Shown here: piece by piece, positions 19,115 through 28,256 of the stretch
Position numbering within the stretch: the first letter of the stretch is position 1
How the letters are laid out: each line of letters opens with the position of its first letter
Source: Candidatus Manganitrophus sp.
Lineage (GTDB): Bacteria > Nitrospirota > Nitrospiria > SBBL01 > Manganitrophaceae
Length of the DNA: 64,000 nucleotides
Reading direction: 5' to 3'
NCBI GenBank assembly: GCA_028865235.1
Contig: CP114561.1
Location: 3,182,001-3,246,000, forward strand
The notes under the pieces: model-generated
The model's database searches: none
What the model was told of the DNA's origin: nothing
The model's input: only the letters and a program-made list of their open reading frames with translations
Translations under genes and position numbers: made by a program

Positions 19115-19631
19115 CCGACTTCGTAAACGTTCGCCGGGTCTTTCAGATAGACCAGCCCGTTCTCCACCTTATATTCAAGCGCCGCCAGGTTCCGGGGCGG
19201 GGGCCGCCGATCACCTCCCCGAAGTTGTTGTAGAGTCCGCCGTGGCAGGGGCAGATGATCATCCGCTTCGCCTCGTCCCAGCCGGTCGGGCAGCCGAGAT
19301 GGGTGCAAAAAGAGGAGAAGAGGACCAATTTCCCTCCTTTCTTCACCGCGAAGAGCGGCCGCGAGGTCTCCCGCGTCCGCCATCCCTCTTTCACAAAATA
19401 GGGGACCTGAAACATCCGGGGGAGATCTCCGATCGACTCCATTTCCGCCAGGGAGGCGATCGGCGCCCACCGCGTCGATTGCGCGAGGTCTTCCCGGACG
19501 CGGAAAATCGGCGAGAGGATGTAACCGATGATCGGCGCCGAGAGCATCAGGCCCAAAGCGCCGAAGATCCCAAGGATCGCCCGTTCCATGAAATGCCGCC
19601 GTCCGATCGGCTCTTCCGTTGTCTGATTCAT
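19087..19631 (-). CDS. Rieske [2Fe-2S] iron-sulfur protein (frame break near 19200)
   Basis: About 181 residues. An N-terminal Tat-like or anchor segment (GRRHFMERAILGIFGALGLM) precedes the Rieske fold. Cluster ligands are seen in CTHLGC and CPCHGG. The frame breaks at GGGGCGGGGG near 19195-19205; shifting gives PPPRNLAALEYKVENGLVYL and an ending WKDPRKQV at 19087, overlapping cytochrome b by 28 bases. The start overlaps the preceding CydA-like gene stop (ATGA). It carries electrons from the Qo site of the adjacent cytochrome b to an acceptor that is not obvious here. Confidence 0.9.
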
Positions 19632-20850
19632 CGTTGTGCGAGCTCCGATGCCGGTTGTTTTTCATCTTCAAGATGGATCTCTCCATAGACTGTATACGGC
19701 CGCCGGGCCTGCTCCCGAATCACCCCCATCACCAGAAAAGTCGCCACGGCGCAAAAGCCGACCGAGATCGCCAGCCACGCTCCCCGGGGGTGCGGCGGTG
19801 TTTCCCGGAGGGGAACGTGGCGGAGATGGTAAAGCGTCATCAAGATCAGAACCAGGGTCAGCCCCCGCCGGATCCAGACCTGCTGCGCGGCGAGGATCAT
19901 GAAGAAAGCCGCCAGAAGGAGCGCTCCGATCAGAATGCGGGAGCGCCGGGGATGGGAGGAGATCTGGGAAAAAAATGGTTGCTCAAGTAGAAAAGAAGTC
20001 CGATCAAGAGAAATTGGATCCGCAGCAGCCACTCCAGTTCGAAGAGAATCCGCTCGTAGGCCCGCGGATTGGCCCGCCCGATCTGAAACGAATAGAGCAT
20101 CCCCGCGATCGGCTGAATCAGGAGCAGACCGGTTCCGATCACCATCCCCAAGTGCATGACCCGCGTATAATAGGCCTCTTCTTCCCCTTTGGGTTTTCTC
20201 CAGAGCAACTGCAAGCCGCCGTACAGGGCGATCGCATAGAAGGAAATGATCAGGACGCCGAGGAACCGGTGAAGCATCAACGGCGCCCAGGTCGGGTTCG
20301 TCAGAAAGGTGAGCCGGATAAAATCCGATCTCCCCGGGCCCCCCATGTCCCCCTCGCCCGGCGTCAGCATCGAAGAGCCGATGCCGTCGAGGAGCGCGCC
20401 CCACATCAGAATCAAAACGGCCGCCGCGGCGCCGAGTGCGATATGCCGCCGGATGCTTTTTGCCCTCGTTTTTTCCCATCGATACCAATAGGTATAAAAA
20501 AACCAGATGTGAAGGAGGAAAACGACGGCTCCGATATAAACGACCGGCTTGAACCGTTGAAAAATATAGACCGTCGACACCGGAAAAAGCCCGATGAACA
20601 GCTCGACCATGACGACGGCGAAAACAGCACTGACACTGAAGACCACCGCGACAAACCGGACCAGCGACCGGCCGAGCCGGGTGTAGAAGGGGTCTTTGAT
20701 CCCCAGGTATTCCAGCGCCGGAGCCAGGACGATAAACCCCGCCGTGAGACCGGCCAGGGCGATATGAAGCAGGCTGAATAATCCGACCGCCCCGCTGTTG
20801 CCGAGGATCGGGAACTGAGTCGGAGGAAGGAGAAGATCACTTTCAGGCAT
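19628..20850 (-). CDS. CydA-like membrane protein 1 with C-terminal helix module (frame break near 19970)
   Basis: About 407 residues after correcting a seven-A run (plus 19969-19975), giving LSNHFFSQISSHPRRSRILI. The first 300 residues form about eight helices resembling CydA, with H29 in LFSLLHIALAGLTAG and H194 in APLMLHRFLGVLI at the positions of the two CydA heme-ligand histidines. Unlike its paralogue at 16820-17944, it lacks the FE...E acidic pair, having VYIGAVVFLLH there, and it also lacks the quinol Q-loop. The extra C-terminus carries more helices and ends GVIREQARRPYTVYGEIHLE. Its stop overlaps the Rieske start. The two paralogues may have divided electron-transfer and catalytic roles. 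Confidence 0.75.
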
Positions 20851-20883
20851 TGCGCTTCTTCCTTGCCGCGCCGACCGCGCCGT

Positions 20884-21258
20884 TTAATGTGTGCGCTGCG
20901 AATGTCGGGGAGAGGATTCCAATTCCGTCAGGAACTGGTAGAGCTCGCCGCTGCTGATCGGCTCTTTTAAAAAGCAGACGTTCGGCATCTCCGGAAAGGC
21001 GAGGGGGACGCGCTCTCTGCAGAGGACCACCGCCGTCGCCGACGGCCGGAGGTCTTGCAGATTCATCAAAAACTCCAGGGCGTCCATCCCCGACATCTGA
21101 TCTTTCAACAGAACGACATCGACCGGAAGTCTCTTGATGAAAGAGAGGGCGTCCGCCGCCTCGTGAATAAGGACGATATTATAGGTTGCGCCGAGATAGG
21201 TGAACCGGTCGAACCCGTCGTAACCCTGATCCAACACCATCAGATTTTTTTGATGCAT
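20884..21258 (-). CDS. Degenerate response-regulator receiver protein
   Basis: Stand-alone receiver-like protein of about 124 residues from the ATG at 21258 (after GAGGAGAGG); an upstream GTG in frame is less likely. The fold pattern is clear (VDVVLLKDQMSGMDALEFL, then TAVVLC and CFLKEPISSGELYQFL), but the phosphoacceptor Asp of VVLLD is Lys here and only one acidic residue remains in the N-terminal pocket. It is therefore probably not phosphorylated by the usual chemistry. It is the first gene after the sigma-54-type promoter at 21298-21312 and lies 33 bases before the respiratory genes. Confidence 0.7.
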   Translation of the reverse strand: MHQKNLMVLDQGYDGFDRFTYLGATYNIVLIHEAADALSFIKRLPVDVVLLKDQMSGMDALEFLMNLQDLRPSATAVVLCRERVPLAFPEMPNVCFLKEPISSGELYQFLTELESSPRHSQRTH

Positions 21259-21297
21259 GGCCCCTCTCCTCAAATAATCTATTGGGATTGTGGAAAA

Positions 21298-21312
21298 GCA
21301 ATATCCGTACCC
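21298..21312 (-). promoter_or_regulatory. Sigma-54 (-24/-12) promoter of the respiratory operon
   Basis: Minus-strand reading GGGTACGGATATTGCTTTT: GG at 21311-21310 and GC at 21299-21298, canonical spacing, TTGCT -12 box followed by T-rich sequence. Predicted start about 21285, leading into the receiver gene and the Rieske/cytochrome b/CydA-like genes. It shares GGTAC-GATATTGCT with the site at 14840-14854. Confidence 0.65.
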
Positions 21313-21489
21313 CTTCCGGCAGAGGGGTTTCCGATCTATTTTAAGGGGAGCGGAAAGATATACGAAGGTAAGAAGGATGATCCTTTTGAACGAGTCGTGA
21401 AATAACTGCTCATCCCCCCTTTCCCGGCAGAAGGATGGTGTAGAATTTACGCATGAAAAAGAGAAGGGTGTTTCAGAGTGGAGAAGGTC

Positions 21490-22467
21490 TCAGACTTTGA
21501 TATTCAACTGCTGGATCTTGTTATAAAGCGACCTGCGGCTGATCCCGAGAATCTTCGCCGTCGCCGTTTTGTTCCCCTTCCGGTCTTTCAGCGTGCGGAT
21601 GATGAGGGTCTTCTCCGCGTCTCCGAGAGAGGTTCCCACGTCGAAGACGATTTTATTGTTGGGAACGCTCTTTAACTGGAAACGCCGGGGAAGGTACTCG
21701 GGAATGATGACGTTTCGGGGGGTCAGCAACACCGCGCGCTGGATGACGTTCTTCAGCTCTCGGACATTTCCCGGCCAGGGATAATTGACGAAGAGGTCGA
21801 GCGCCTCCGTGGAAAACTCGGTAATACTTTTTTTATACTTCTCGTTGTACTCGCGCAGGAACTCCCGGGCCAGGAGCGGGATATCTTCCTTCCGTTCTTG
21901 GAGCGACGGCAGACGAATGATGAACCCCTCCAGACGGAAGTAGAGATCCTTTCGGAAGGTCTCTTTCTGAACGGCCGCCTGTAGATCTTCGTTCGTGGCG
22001 CAGAGAATCCGGACCTCGACGTGAATCAGATCTTTTCCTCCCACCCGGTAGAACGCTTTGTCTTCGATCGCCCGCAGCAGGGTGACCTGCGTTTTCTGAT
22101 CCATCGTCCCGATCTCATCGAGAAAGAGGGTCCCGCCGTCGGCGCGCTCGAAAGCCCCAGAGGTCTGCGCATGCGCTCCGGTGAAGGCCCCCCGCTCATG
22201 GCCGAAGAGCTCGTTCGAGACCAGATCGGGGGTCAACGCGCCGATATTCACCGGGATAAAGGGGCCCTTTCGGCGGATGCTGGCGTTGTGAATGGCGCGC
22301 GCGACCAACTCCTTCCCCGTGCCGCTCTCTCCGATGATCATGACGGAGAGATCGGTTTCCGCGGCGAGCCGGATCATCTTGAACACTTCCATCATCGGCT
22401 CGCTTTTACCGATGATCTCTTTCATGGAGAATGCTCCTTCCATTCGATCGTTCTTTTCTTCTATCAT
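21490..22467 (-). CDS. Sigma-54-dependent transcriptional activator without receiver domain
   Basis: Enhancer-binding protein of about 325 residues. A short N-terminus leads directly into the AAA+ domain: Walker [16 protein letters not shown], the sigma-54 contact loop ERGAFTGAH, Walker B GGTLFLDEIG and the arginine-finger region FRKDLYFRLEGF. It ends in a Fis-type HTH, KTATAKILGISRRSLYNKIQ. The ATG at 22467 overlaps the OppF stop by one base (TGATG), which decides this start over an upstream one. Lacking a sensor domain, it may be controlled by a partner or by expression level. It sits directly upstream of the sigma-54-type promoter of the respiratory operon, its most likely target. Confidence 0.93.
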   Translation of the reverse strand: MIEEKNDRMEGAFSMKEIIGKSEPMMEVFKMIRLAAETDLSVMIIGESGTGKELVARAIHNASIRRKGPFIPVNIGALTPDLVSNELFGHERGAFTGAHAQTSGAFERADGGTLFLDEIGTMDQKTQVTLLRAIEDKAFYRVGGKDLIHVEVRILCATNEDLQAAVQKETFRKDLYFRLEGFIIRLPSLQERKEDIPLLAREFLREYNEKYKKSITEFSTEALDLFVNYPWPGNVRELKNVIQRAVLLTPRNVIIPEYLPRRFQLKSVPNNKIVFDVGTSLGDAEKTLIIRTLKDRKGNKTATAKILGISRRSLYNKIQQLNIKV

Positions 22468-23429
22468 CAATGAAGTCCCTCTCTCGACCGCCGATTGATC
22501 TCGGCGGTCCTTAGATGGCACGCGACAAAATGCTCCGGCCCCGCTTCAATCAATCGAGGCGATTCGTCCTGGCGGTGATCGCAATAGGATTTGAAGGGGG
22601 TCCCCGGCGCGCCGGGCCGCTCTTGTTTCTTCCGAAGGCGGGGATCGGGGACCGGGACAGCCGAGAGCAGCTCCCGGGTGTAGGGGTGCAGGGGATGTTT
22701 GTAGAGGGCCTCGCTTGGGGCCAGCTCCACGATGATCCCCAGATACATGACGGCGGTCCGGTCGGCGAAGCTCTCCACCAAAGAGAGATCGTGGGCGATG
22801 AAGAGATAAGAGAGGCCGAAGGTCTCCTGAAGATCGGCAAGCAGCTCCATCACCTGCGCCTGGACCGAGACATCGAGGGCGGAGACCGGCTCATCCGCGA
22901 CCACCAGCTCGGGGTGGAGGATCATCGCCCGCGCGATCCCGATCCGCTGCCGCTGCCCTCCCGAGAATTCATGGGGGTAGCGGTTCAAAATGGAGGGCCC
23001 GAGCCCGACCCTTTGGAGGATCGACGACACCCGCTCCCGCCGCTCCTCCCGTGAAATGGAGAAGTGGATGTCGAGCGGTTCCGCGACGATGTCCAAGATG
23101 GTCATCCTCGGATTGAGGGAGGCGTAGGGATCTTGGAAAATGATCTGGAGTTTCTGCCGCATCCGGCGCATCTCTTCCTTCGGGAGGGTCAAGAGATTTG
23201 TCCCGTTGAAGTAGACTTCTCCCGCGGTCGGCTCGATCAGACGGAGGATCGATCGGGCCAGCGTGCTCTTGCCCGAGCCGCTTTCGCCGACCAGGCCGAC
23301 GGTTTCCCCTTTCCGGAGGACCAAATCGACCCCATCCACGGCGGGGTGAACCCCCTCCTGCCGTTTGAACAATCCCCCCTTGTAGATCGGGAAATATTTT
23401 TTGAGTCTTTTAACTTCGAGCAGCATCAT
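22467..23429 (-). CDS. Oligopeptide/dipeptide ABC transporter ATP-binding protein, OppF/DppF type
   Basis: 320 residues with the complete ABC set: Walker [18 protein letters not shown]-loop [18 protein letters not shown], signature [15 protein letters not shown], Walker [14 protein letters not shown]-loop FIAHDLS. The C-terminal extension ([19 protein letters not shown]) is diagnostic of the peptide-transport oligo_HPY subfamily. It would energise uptake of peptides or related small solutes with an OppD partner, encoded just upstream. No permease or binding protein gene is nearby, so the pair is orphaned in this window. Confidence 0.93.
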   Translation of the reverse strand: MMLLEVKRLKKYFPIYKGGLFKRQEGVHPAVDGVDLVLRKGETVGLVGESGSGKSTLARSILRLIEPTAGEVYFNGTNLLTLPKEEMRRMRQKLQIIFQDPYASLNPRMTILDIVAEPLDIHFSISREERRERVSSILQRVGLGPSILNRYPHEFSGGQRQRIGIARAMILHPELVVADEPVSALDVSVQAQVMELLADLQETFGLSYLFIAHDLSLVESFADRTAVMYLGIIVELAPSEALYKHPLHPYTRELLSAVPVPDPRLRKKQERPGAPGTPFKSYCDHRQDESPRLIEAGPEHFVACHLRTAEINRRSREGLH

Positions 23430-23445
23430 TATTTTTATAGGGGTT

Positions 23446-23524
23446 GTAGGGGCAATCCTCGTGATCGCCCGGATCTAGGTAGGGCGAATACACGGTGGAA
23501 CAGTGCAAGCACGATTCGCCCTAC
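23446..23524. repeat. Composite GTAGGG palindromic element (copy E)
   Basis: Begins GTAGGGGCAATCC, and contains an inner inverted pair GTAGGGCGAAT (23479-23489) and ATTCGCCCTAC (23514-23524). Related to the shorter palindromes at 2039 and 24393. Its terminal CTAC supplies the TAG stop of the OppD gene. Confidence 0.8.
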
Positions 23525-24372
23525 GTTGAAGCGAATTCCTTTCTCTTTTTGGACCATTTCTTTGTTTCGCCCAGACGGGGGACCGCCGCCAGAAGCTGCC
23601 GTGTGTAGGGATGCTGCGGTTTTTCGAAGAGTGAGAAGACATCGGAGGTCTCGACTACCCGTCCTTCTTTCATCACGACCACGCGTTGTGCCGTCTCTGC
23701 GATGATACCGAGATTATGGGTGATTAGCAAGACGGCCATCCCGATATCCTCTTGCAATTTACCGATGAGGTCGAGGATCTGCGCCTGGATCGTCACGTCG
23801 AGCGCGGTCGTCGGCTCGTCGGCGATCAGAAATGTCGGGTCGCAGGCCAGCGCCATCGCGATCATCACCCGCTGCCGCATGCCGCCCGAGAGCTGGTGCG
23901 GATACTCTCGAACGCGCCGCTCGGGGGCGGGGATTTCGACCTTGCGCAGCATCTCGATGGCCTGGTTCCTCGCCTCGTTTTTCCCGACGTTTGCATGCAG
24001 CAACGATTCCTTCGGCGATCTGCTCGCCGATCGTGAAGACCGGGTTGAGCGAGGTCATCGGCTCCTGGAAGATCATCGCGATCCGTTCCCGCGGATCTTC
24101 CGCATCTCTTTTTCCGGAAGCGCCAGAAGGTCTTTCCCTTCAAAGAGGATCCTCCCTCCGACGATTTTCCCCGGCGGATCGGGAACCAACCGGAGAATCG
24201 AAAGGGCGGTGACGCTTTTTCCCGATCCGCTCTCTCCCACCAATCCCAAGGTTTCGCCCCGGTGAAGATCGAAGCTCACCTCCTCCACGGCGGGAACAAC
24301 CCCTTCCATCAGATAGAAGTGGGTCTTAAGCTGTTGGACTTGCAGGATCGGCTCCGGCATTCGGATCTCCAT
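23521..24372 (-). CDS. Oligopeptide/dipeptide ABC transporter ATP-binding protein, OppD/DppD type (two frame breaks)
   Basis: About 284 residues read through three frames. The N-terminus [15 protein letters not shown] leads to Walker [19 protein letters not shown]. After a slip near 24080 it continues [20 protein letters not shown]. After a second near 24000 it reads [20 protein letters not shown], signature [17 protein letters not shown], Walker [13 protein letters not shown] and the HPY motif [18 protein letters not shown]. These are all diagnostic of OppD/DppD. Its stop TAG lies in the palindromic repeat at 23446-23524. It precedes OppF by about 90 bases. Confidence 0.88.
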
Positions 24373-24392
24373 ATGTATGAAATCGTTTGTTC

Positions 24393-24420
24393 GTAGGGGC
24401 GAGGCATGCCTCGCCCCTAC
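24393..24420. repeat. 28-bp perfect palindrome with GTAGGGGCG arms (copy B)
   Basis: Identical to the palindrome at 2039-2066 (half-site GTAGGGGCGAGGCA). It lies between the E2 and OppD genes. Its terminal CTAC at 24417-24420 provides the TAG stop of the E2 gene. Confidence 0.92.
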
Positions 24421-25826
24421 ATTGAAAACCGTCCTTCCTCCAAAATCTCCTTCACCCGGTGGAGAAAGGCGTTCCCGGTGGCGCCGTCGATCACCCGGTG
24501 GTCATAGGAGAGGGCGAGGTACATCATCGGCCGGACGGCGATCGACTCGTTTCCGTCGACGTCGATGACCACCGGCCGCTTGACGATCTCCCCCATCCGG
24601 AGAATCCCGACCTGGGGTTGAAAAATGATGGGCGTGCCAAATAAGTTCCCTTCCCTCCCGGGGTTTGAGATCGTAAACGACCCGCCGGTGATCTCATCGG
24701 GACTCAGCGTTCCCCGGCGCGCCTTCTCTGCCAGCTCGGCCGCCGCCCGGGAGAGCCCGGCGAGCGACATCTCGTGGGCCCGCCGGATGACCGGAACCAT
24801 CAATCCCTTCTCGGTCTCCACGGCGATTCCCATATGAATCTCTTTCCGGATGATGAGGCTGTCGTCCACGACGGCGGCATTCAGGGTCGGGTGCTCCCGG
24901 ATCGCCTGGACCGCGGCCGCGATGAGGAAGGGGAGATAGGTCAGCTCATGACCGGTCTGCTCTTTGATCGACCCCTTCTTCTCTTTTCGCAGCCGGACGA
25001 CTTTCGCCATGTCGACCTCCGCCACGGTGGCGACATGCGGCGCGGTCCGCTTGCTGTAGACCATATGCTCGGCGATCATCTTCCGGAGGCGTGAGAAGGG
25101 GATCACCTGATCTCCCTCTTTCGGCTCGTACCGCGGGATCTTGAACTCTTTGAACTGGAGCGTTTCGGCGGGGAGCGGCGCCGACGGTTTGGCGGCCTCG
25201 TGAGAGGGGCGAGCGGGGGCCGGAGAAGCGGGCGCGCGCTGTTCCTCCGCCGGCTGGGTTTCCTCCTCCCCGACGTAGCGGAGGATGTCTTGCTTGGTGA
25301 TTCGCCCGCCGAGACCGGTTCCCTGCACCTGCGAGAGATCGACCCGGTGCTCCTCGGCCAGCTTTCGGACGAGCGGGGAGATCCGTCCGATCTCCCCGCC
25401 GTCCCGTTTCGTTTCGTCTCTGTCTGACTTTTCCGCCGGTTTTTCCGGAGAAGGCGCCGTCGGCGGTGGGGCGGGACGGGCCGATGCGGCCGTCGTCGGA
25501 GGGCGTTCCGTCTCCGGGGGACGTCCCGGCGTCGTGGCGGGGGGACGTTGCACTTCCGGGGGCTTGGCCGCTTCCCGCTCCGCCTCTTTCCCCTCTCCAA
25601 TGACGGCGAGCTCGGCCCCGATCGAAACGGTCTCTCCCTCGGGGACGTAGATTTTGGTCAACGTTCCGGCGCCGGGAGAGGGGATTTCCACGTCGACCTT
25701 ATCGGTCGAGATCTCCGCGATCGGCTGGTCGGTCTCGACACGGTCCCCTTCCCGGACCAACCACTTCGCGACCTTCCCCTCGACAACACTCTCTCCCATT
25801 TGAGGCATAACGACTTTGGTAGACAT
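24417..25826 (-). CDS. Dihydrolipoamide acyltransferase (E2) of a 2-oxoacid dehydrogenase complex
   Basis: 469-residue E2 core. An N-terminal lipoyl domain carries the lipoylated K43 in [18 protein letters not shown] Pro/Ala/Glu linker follows, then the peripheral-subunit-binding domain ([19 protein letters not shown]), a second linker and the catalytic acyltransferase domain with [16 protein letters not shown] (HxxxDG active site). The start ATG at 25826 gives [14 protein letters not shown]. It transfers acyl groups from E1 to CoA. The substrate could be pyruvate or branched-chain 2-oxoacids; sequence alone does not decide. E3 is not in the window. The stop comes from the palindrome at 24393. 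Confidence 0.95.
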   Translation of the reverse strand: MSTKVVMPQMGESVVEGKVAKWLVREGDRVETDQPIAEISTDKVDVEIPSPGAGTLTKIYVPEGETVSIGAELAVIGEGKEAEREAAKPPEVQRPPATTPGRPPETERPPTTAASARPAPPPTAPSPEKPAEKSDRDETKRDGGEIGRISPLVRKLAEEHRVDLSQVQGTGLGGRITKQDILRYVGEEETQPAEEQRAPASPAPARPSHEAAKPSAPLPAETLQFKEFKIPRYEPKEGDQVIPFSRLRKMIAEHMVYSKRTAPHVATVAEVDMAKVVRLRKEKKGSIKEQTGHELTYLPFLIAAAVQAIREHPTLNAAVVDDSLIIRKEIHMGIAVETEKGLMVPVIRRAHEMSLAGLSRAAAELAEKARRGTLSPDEITGGSFTISNPGREGNLFGTPIIFQPQVGILRMGEIVKRPVVIDVDGNESIAVRPMMYLALSYDHRVIDGATGNAFLHRVKEILEEGRFSM

Positions 25827-25878
25827 ATTTCCCTCTGAATATGTGGGAGGGACATTCCTGTCCCGACTCTTCAGAAAA

Positions 25879-26859
25879 TCAGTAAGCCGCCAGCGTCCTC
25901 GCCTTCGCGACGATCTTCTCGACGTTCGGCAGAATGAACTCCTCCAGCGGGGGGCTGAAGGCATAATGGGTGTCTTCCGACGTCACCCGCATGATCGGGC
26001 CGTCGAGCGCATCGAAGCACTCTTCGGAAAGCCGGGCGGAGATCTCTCCGCCGATGCCGCCGGTCCGCCGGTCTTCATGGATAATGACGACCTTGCTCGT
26101 CTTCCGGACCGATCGGAAAACCGCGTCCCAATCGAGCGGCCGAAGCGATCTCAAGTCGATCACCTCCACGCTCAGGCCATCCTCCTTCTCCAGCCGCTCC
26201 GCCGCCGCGAGTGAAGGATGGACCATGGCGCTGTAGGTGATAAAGGTCATCTCCGATCCTTCGCGGCGGAGGGCCGCTTGGCCGAGGGGGACGATGTAAT
26301 CCTCTTCGGGAAGCTCCTCCTGGATGCGTCGATAGAGATATTTGTGCTCGAAGAAAAGGACCGGATCGTTGTCCCGGATCGCCGCCTTCAAAAGCCCCTT
26401 CGCGTCATAAGCGGTCGCCGGCGCGACCATCTTCAGACCGGGGACGGAGAGAAAGTATGATTCGGGGTTCTGGGAATGGAAAAGGCCGCCATGGACCCCC
26501 GCCCCGGAAGGCCCCCGGATCACGATCGGGACCTGCGCGCCGCCGCCGTGGCGGTACCGGAGGGTTCCGGCCATGTTGATGATCTGATCGTAGGCGCAGG
26601 AGATGAAATCGGCGAATTGCATCTCCGCGATCGGCCGCATTCCCAAGACCGCCGCGCCGATGGCGGCGCCGACGATGAGCGATTCGGCGATCGGCGTGTC
26701 GATCACCCGCTCCGGCCCGAATTCTTGTAGAAAGCCTTCGGTCGCCTTGAACGCCCCGCCGAGGATTCCGACATCTTCCCCTAGGACGAAGACATTTTCG
26801 TCCCGCTTCATCTCCTCGAACATCGCGTCATGAATGGCTTTGATATAAGTAGTTGGCAT
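25879..26859 (-). CDS. 2-oxoacid dehydrogenase E1 component, beta subunit
   Basis: 326 residues of the transketolase-like pyrimidine-binding and C-terminal domains: FVLGEDVGILGGAFKATEGF, DTPIAESLIVGAAIGAA, EMQFADFISCAYDQIIN, RGPSGAGVHGGLFHSQNPE and VEVIDLRSLRPLDWDAVF. With the alpha subunit it forms the thiamine diphosphate E1 that decarboxylates a 2-oxoacid and acylates the E2 lipoyl arm. It lies between E1 alpha and E2, about 50-100 bases from each. The E1alpha-E1beta-E2 order is common to pyruvate and branched-chain complexes. Confidence 0.95.
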   Translation of the reverse strand: MPTTYIKAIHDAMFEEMKRDENVFVLGEDVGILGGAFKATEGFLQEFGPERVIDTPIAESLIVGAAIGAAVLGMRPIAEMQFADFISCAYDQIINMAGTLRYRHGGGAQVPIVIRGPSGAGVHGGLFHSQNPESYFLSVPGLKMVAPATAYDAKGLLKAAIRDNDPVLFFEHKYLYRRIQEELPEEDYIVPLGQAALRREGSEMTFITYSAMVHPSLAAAERLEKEDGLSVEVIDLRSLRPLDWDAVFRSVRKTSKVVIIHEDRRTGGIGGEISARLSEECFDALDGPIMRVTSEDTHYAFSPPLEEFILPNVEKIVAKARTLAAY

Positions 26860-26885
26860 TGTTTTGTCAAAAACCTTAAACGTTC

Positions 26886-26952
26886 ATCGTTATTCGTTAA
26901 ACGTAAATACATCACCAACCACGGTTCACGAATAACGTTTAACGAATAACGT
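26886..26952. repeat. AT-rich inverted repeat between E1 alpha and E1 beta
   Basis: ATCGTTATTCGTTAAACGT on the left faces ACGTTTAACGAATAACG on the right, separated by about 30 bases. Its low GC contrasts with the flanking genes. It may be a small mobile or dyad element. Confidence 0.8.
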
Positions 26953-26962
26953 CTTTCATCAG

Positions 26963-27925
26963 CTAAAACGGATTTGCATAAAGATCCTCAAGCGCCTCTT
27001 TTCCCTCCGGCCAGGGGCTTTCTTCGGCGAATCGGACCGCTTCGTCGGTGATCTCTTTGACCTCTCTCTCCGTGTCGGCCTTCATCTGATCGACGTTGTA
27101 CCCTTTTTTTTCGAGATAAATTTCAAAGCGCTGGATCGGGTCGCGGCTTTCCCATTCGATCAGTTCGTCTTGAGGGCGATAAAAGGGCTGGTCATGCTCG
27201 CTGTGGCCGTGATAACGATAGGTCTTGCATTCGATCAGGGTCGGCCCTTCTCCCTGGCGCGCCCGCTCGACGGCGGCATGGGCGGTCTTCATCACGGCAT
27301 GGAGGTCGTTCCCGCTGCAGACCGCTCCCTTGAAACCGTATCCTTCGGCGCGGATGGCGACATCTTCCACCGCCATCTGCATGTTCTGGGGGGTCGAGTA
27401 GGCGTAAAAGTTGTTTTCGCAGACGAAGAGGACCGGCAATTTGTGGATGCCGGCGAAGTTGAGCGCTTCGTGAAAGTCTCCCCGGCTGCTCGCCCCCTCG
27501 CCGAAGAAGGCAACGGCGACGTGTGATTCTTTCTTCATTCTAAATTTCAGCGCGGCGCCGGTGGCGACCGGCAGGGTGGAGGCGAGCATGCTGGTCGCCC
27601 CGAAGACCCCCCGCTCCAGGTCCCCGGCGTGAAGAAAAGAATCTTTTCCCTTGGAGAGTCCGGTCTTTTTTCCGAAGAGCTGCGCCATCAAGCGATTGGG
27701 ATCGACCCCTTTGACGAGAAAAGCCCCCATGTCCCGATGAATGGGGGCGATAAAGTCCTCCCGGCGCAATCCGTAACAGACGCCGACCACGATCGCTTCT
27801 TGACCTCTCCCGGAGTAAACCCCTCCCAAAATTTTCCCCTGGCGATGGAGCTTGGAGACGCGATCTTCAAACTCGCGTGTCAGCTTCAAATAAAAATAAA
27901 GCTCCCGATCTTCCTTATTTTCCAT
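26963..27925 (-). CDS. 2-oxoacid dehydrogenase E1 component, alpha subunit
   Basis: 320 residues from the ATG at 27925, chosen for AAAGGTGA just upstream; an ATG at 27958 is in frame. The thiamine diphosphate/Mg motif GEGASSRGDFHEALNFAGIH ends with the conserved asparagines of VCENNFYAYST, and the GHSEHDQPFYRPQDELIEW region holds the phosphorylation-loop equivalent. It carries out decarboxylation of the 2-oxoacid. First gene of the E1alpha-E1beta-E2 group. An AT-rich inverted repeat separates it from E1 beta. Confidence 0.95.
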   Translation of the reverse strand: MENKEDRELYFYLKLTREFEDRVSKLHRQGKILGGVYSGRGQEAIVVGVCYGLRREDFIAPIHRDMGAFLVKGVDPNRLMAQLFGKKTGLSKGKDSFLHAGDLERGVFGATSMLASTLPVATGAALKFRMKKESHVAVAFFGEGASSRGDFHEALNFAGIHKLPVLFVCENNFYAYSTPQNMQMAVEDVAIRAEGYGFKGAVCSGNDLHAVMKTAHAAVERARQGEGPTLIECKTYRYHGHSEHDQPFYRPQDELIEWESRDPIQRFEIYLEKKGYNVDQMKADTEREVKEITDEAVRFAEESPWPEGKEALEDLYANPF

Positions 27926-28027
27926 AAAATTCACCTTTAAATTTTGGTGTGACTCCATTCTAACACAAATGGGTGGAGACCTTGTAGAGAGGGCCGGACG
28001 GGGGGGGGAAAGACAAGGTCAATGGCG

Positions 28028-28056
28028 GTAGAGACGTCCCGGCGGGACGTCTCTAC
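28028..28056. repeat. Palindrome GTAGAGACGTCCC-GGC-GGGACGTCTCTAC
   Basis: Thirteen-base arms with a three-base centre, with the same outer GTAG/CTAC ends as the GTAGGGGCG palindromes but a different core. Intergenic. Confidence 0.85.
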
Positions 28057-28160
28057 AGGGAACGTATGTGACGTGTTTGAATGGAGGGGGACGGGGATTG
28101 GACGAGGGGGGCGCCGGATCGAAGCCGGCGCCGCTTGAACACGCACGCGCGTCGCATTCC

Positions 28161-28256
28161 TCGCAGCTTGCTGCGAAGGTTAGACGCGCGAATTCAAATA
28201 GAGTCTTTCCATCCTTTCGGGTCGAAGATTCCCCGCAGCTTGCTGCGGGGAGCTTC
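28161..28256. repeat. Two GCAGCTTGCTGC-core hairpins
   Basis: TCGCAGCTTGCTGCGA (28161-28176) and CCCCGCAGCTTGCTGCGGGG (28231-28250). The second is extended outward by GAAG...CTTC. Related in its arms to the GAAGCTCCCC hairpin at 38382-38411. Confidence 0.75.

Noticed and set aside
16940..19126. 728-codon plus-strand frame opposite cytochrome b and CydA-like protein 2
   Set aside because: Highly charged, low-complexity translation, antisense to proteins with clear motifs.
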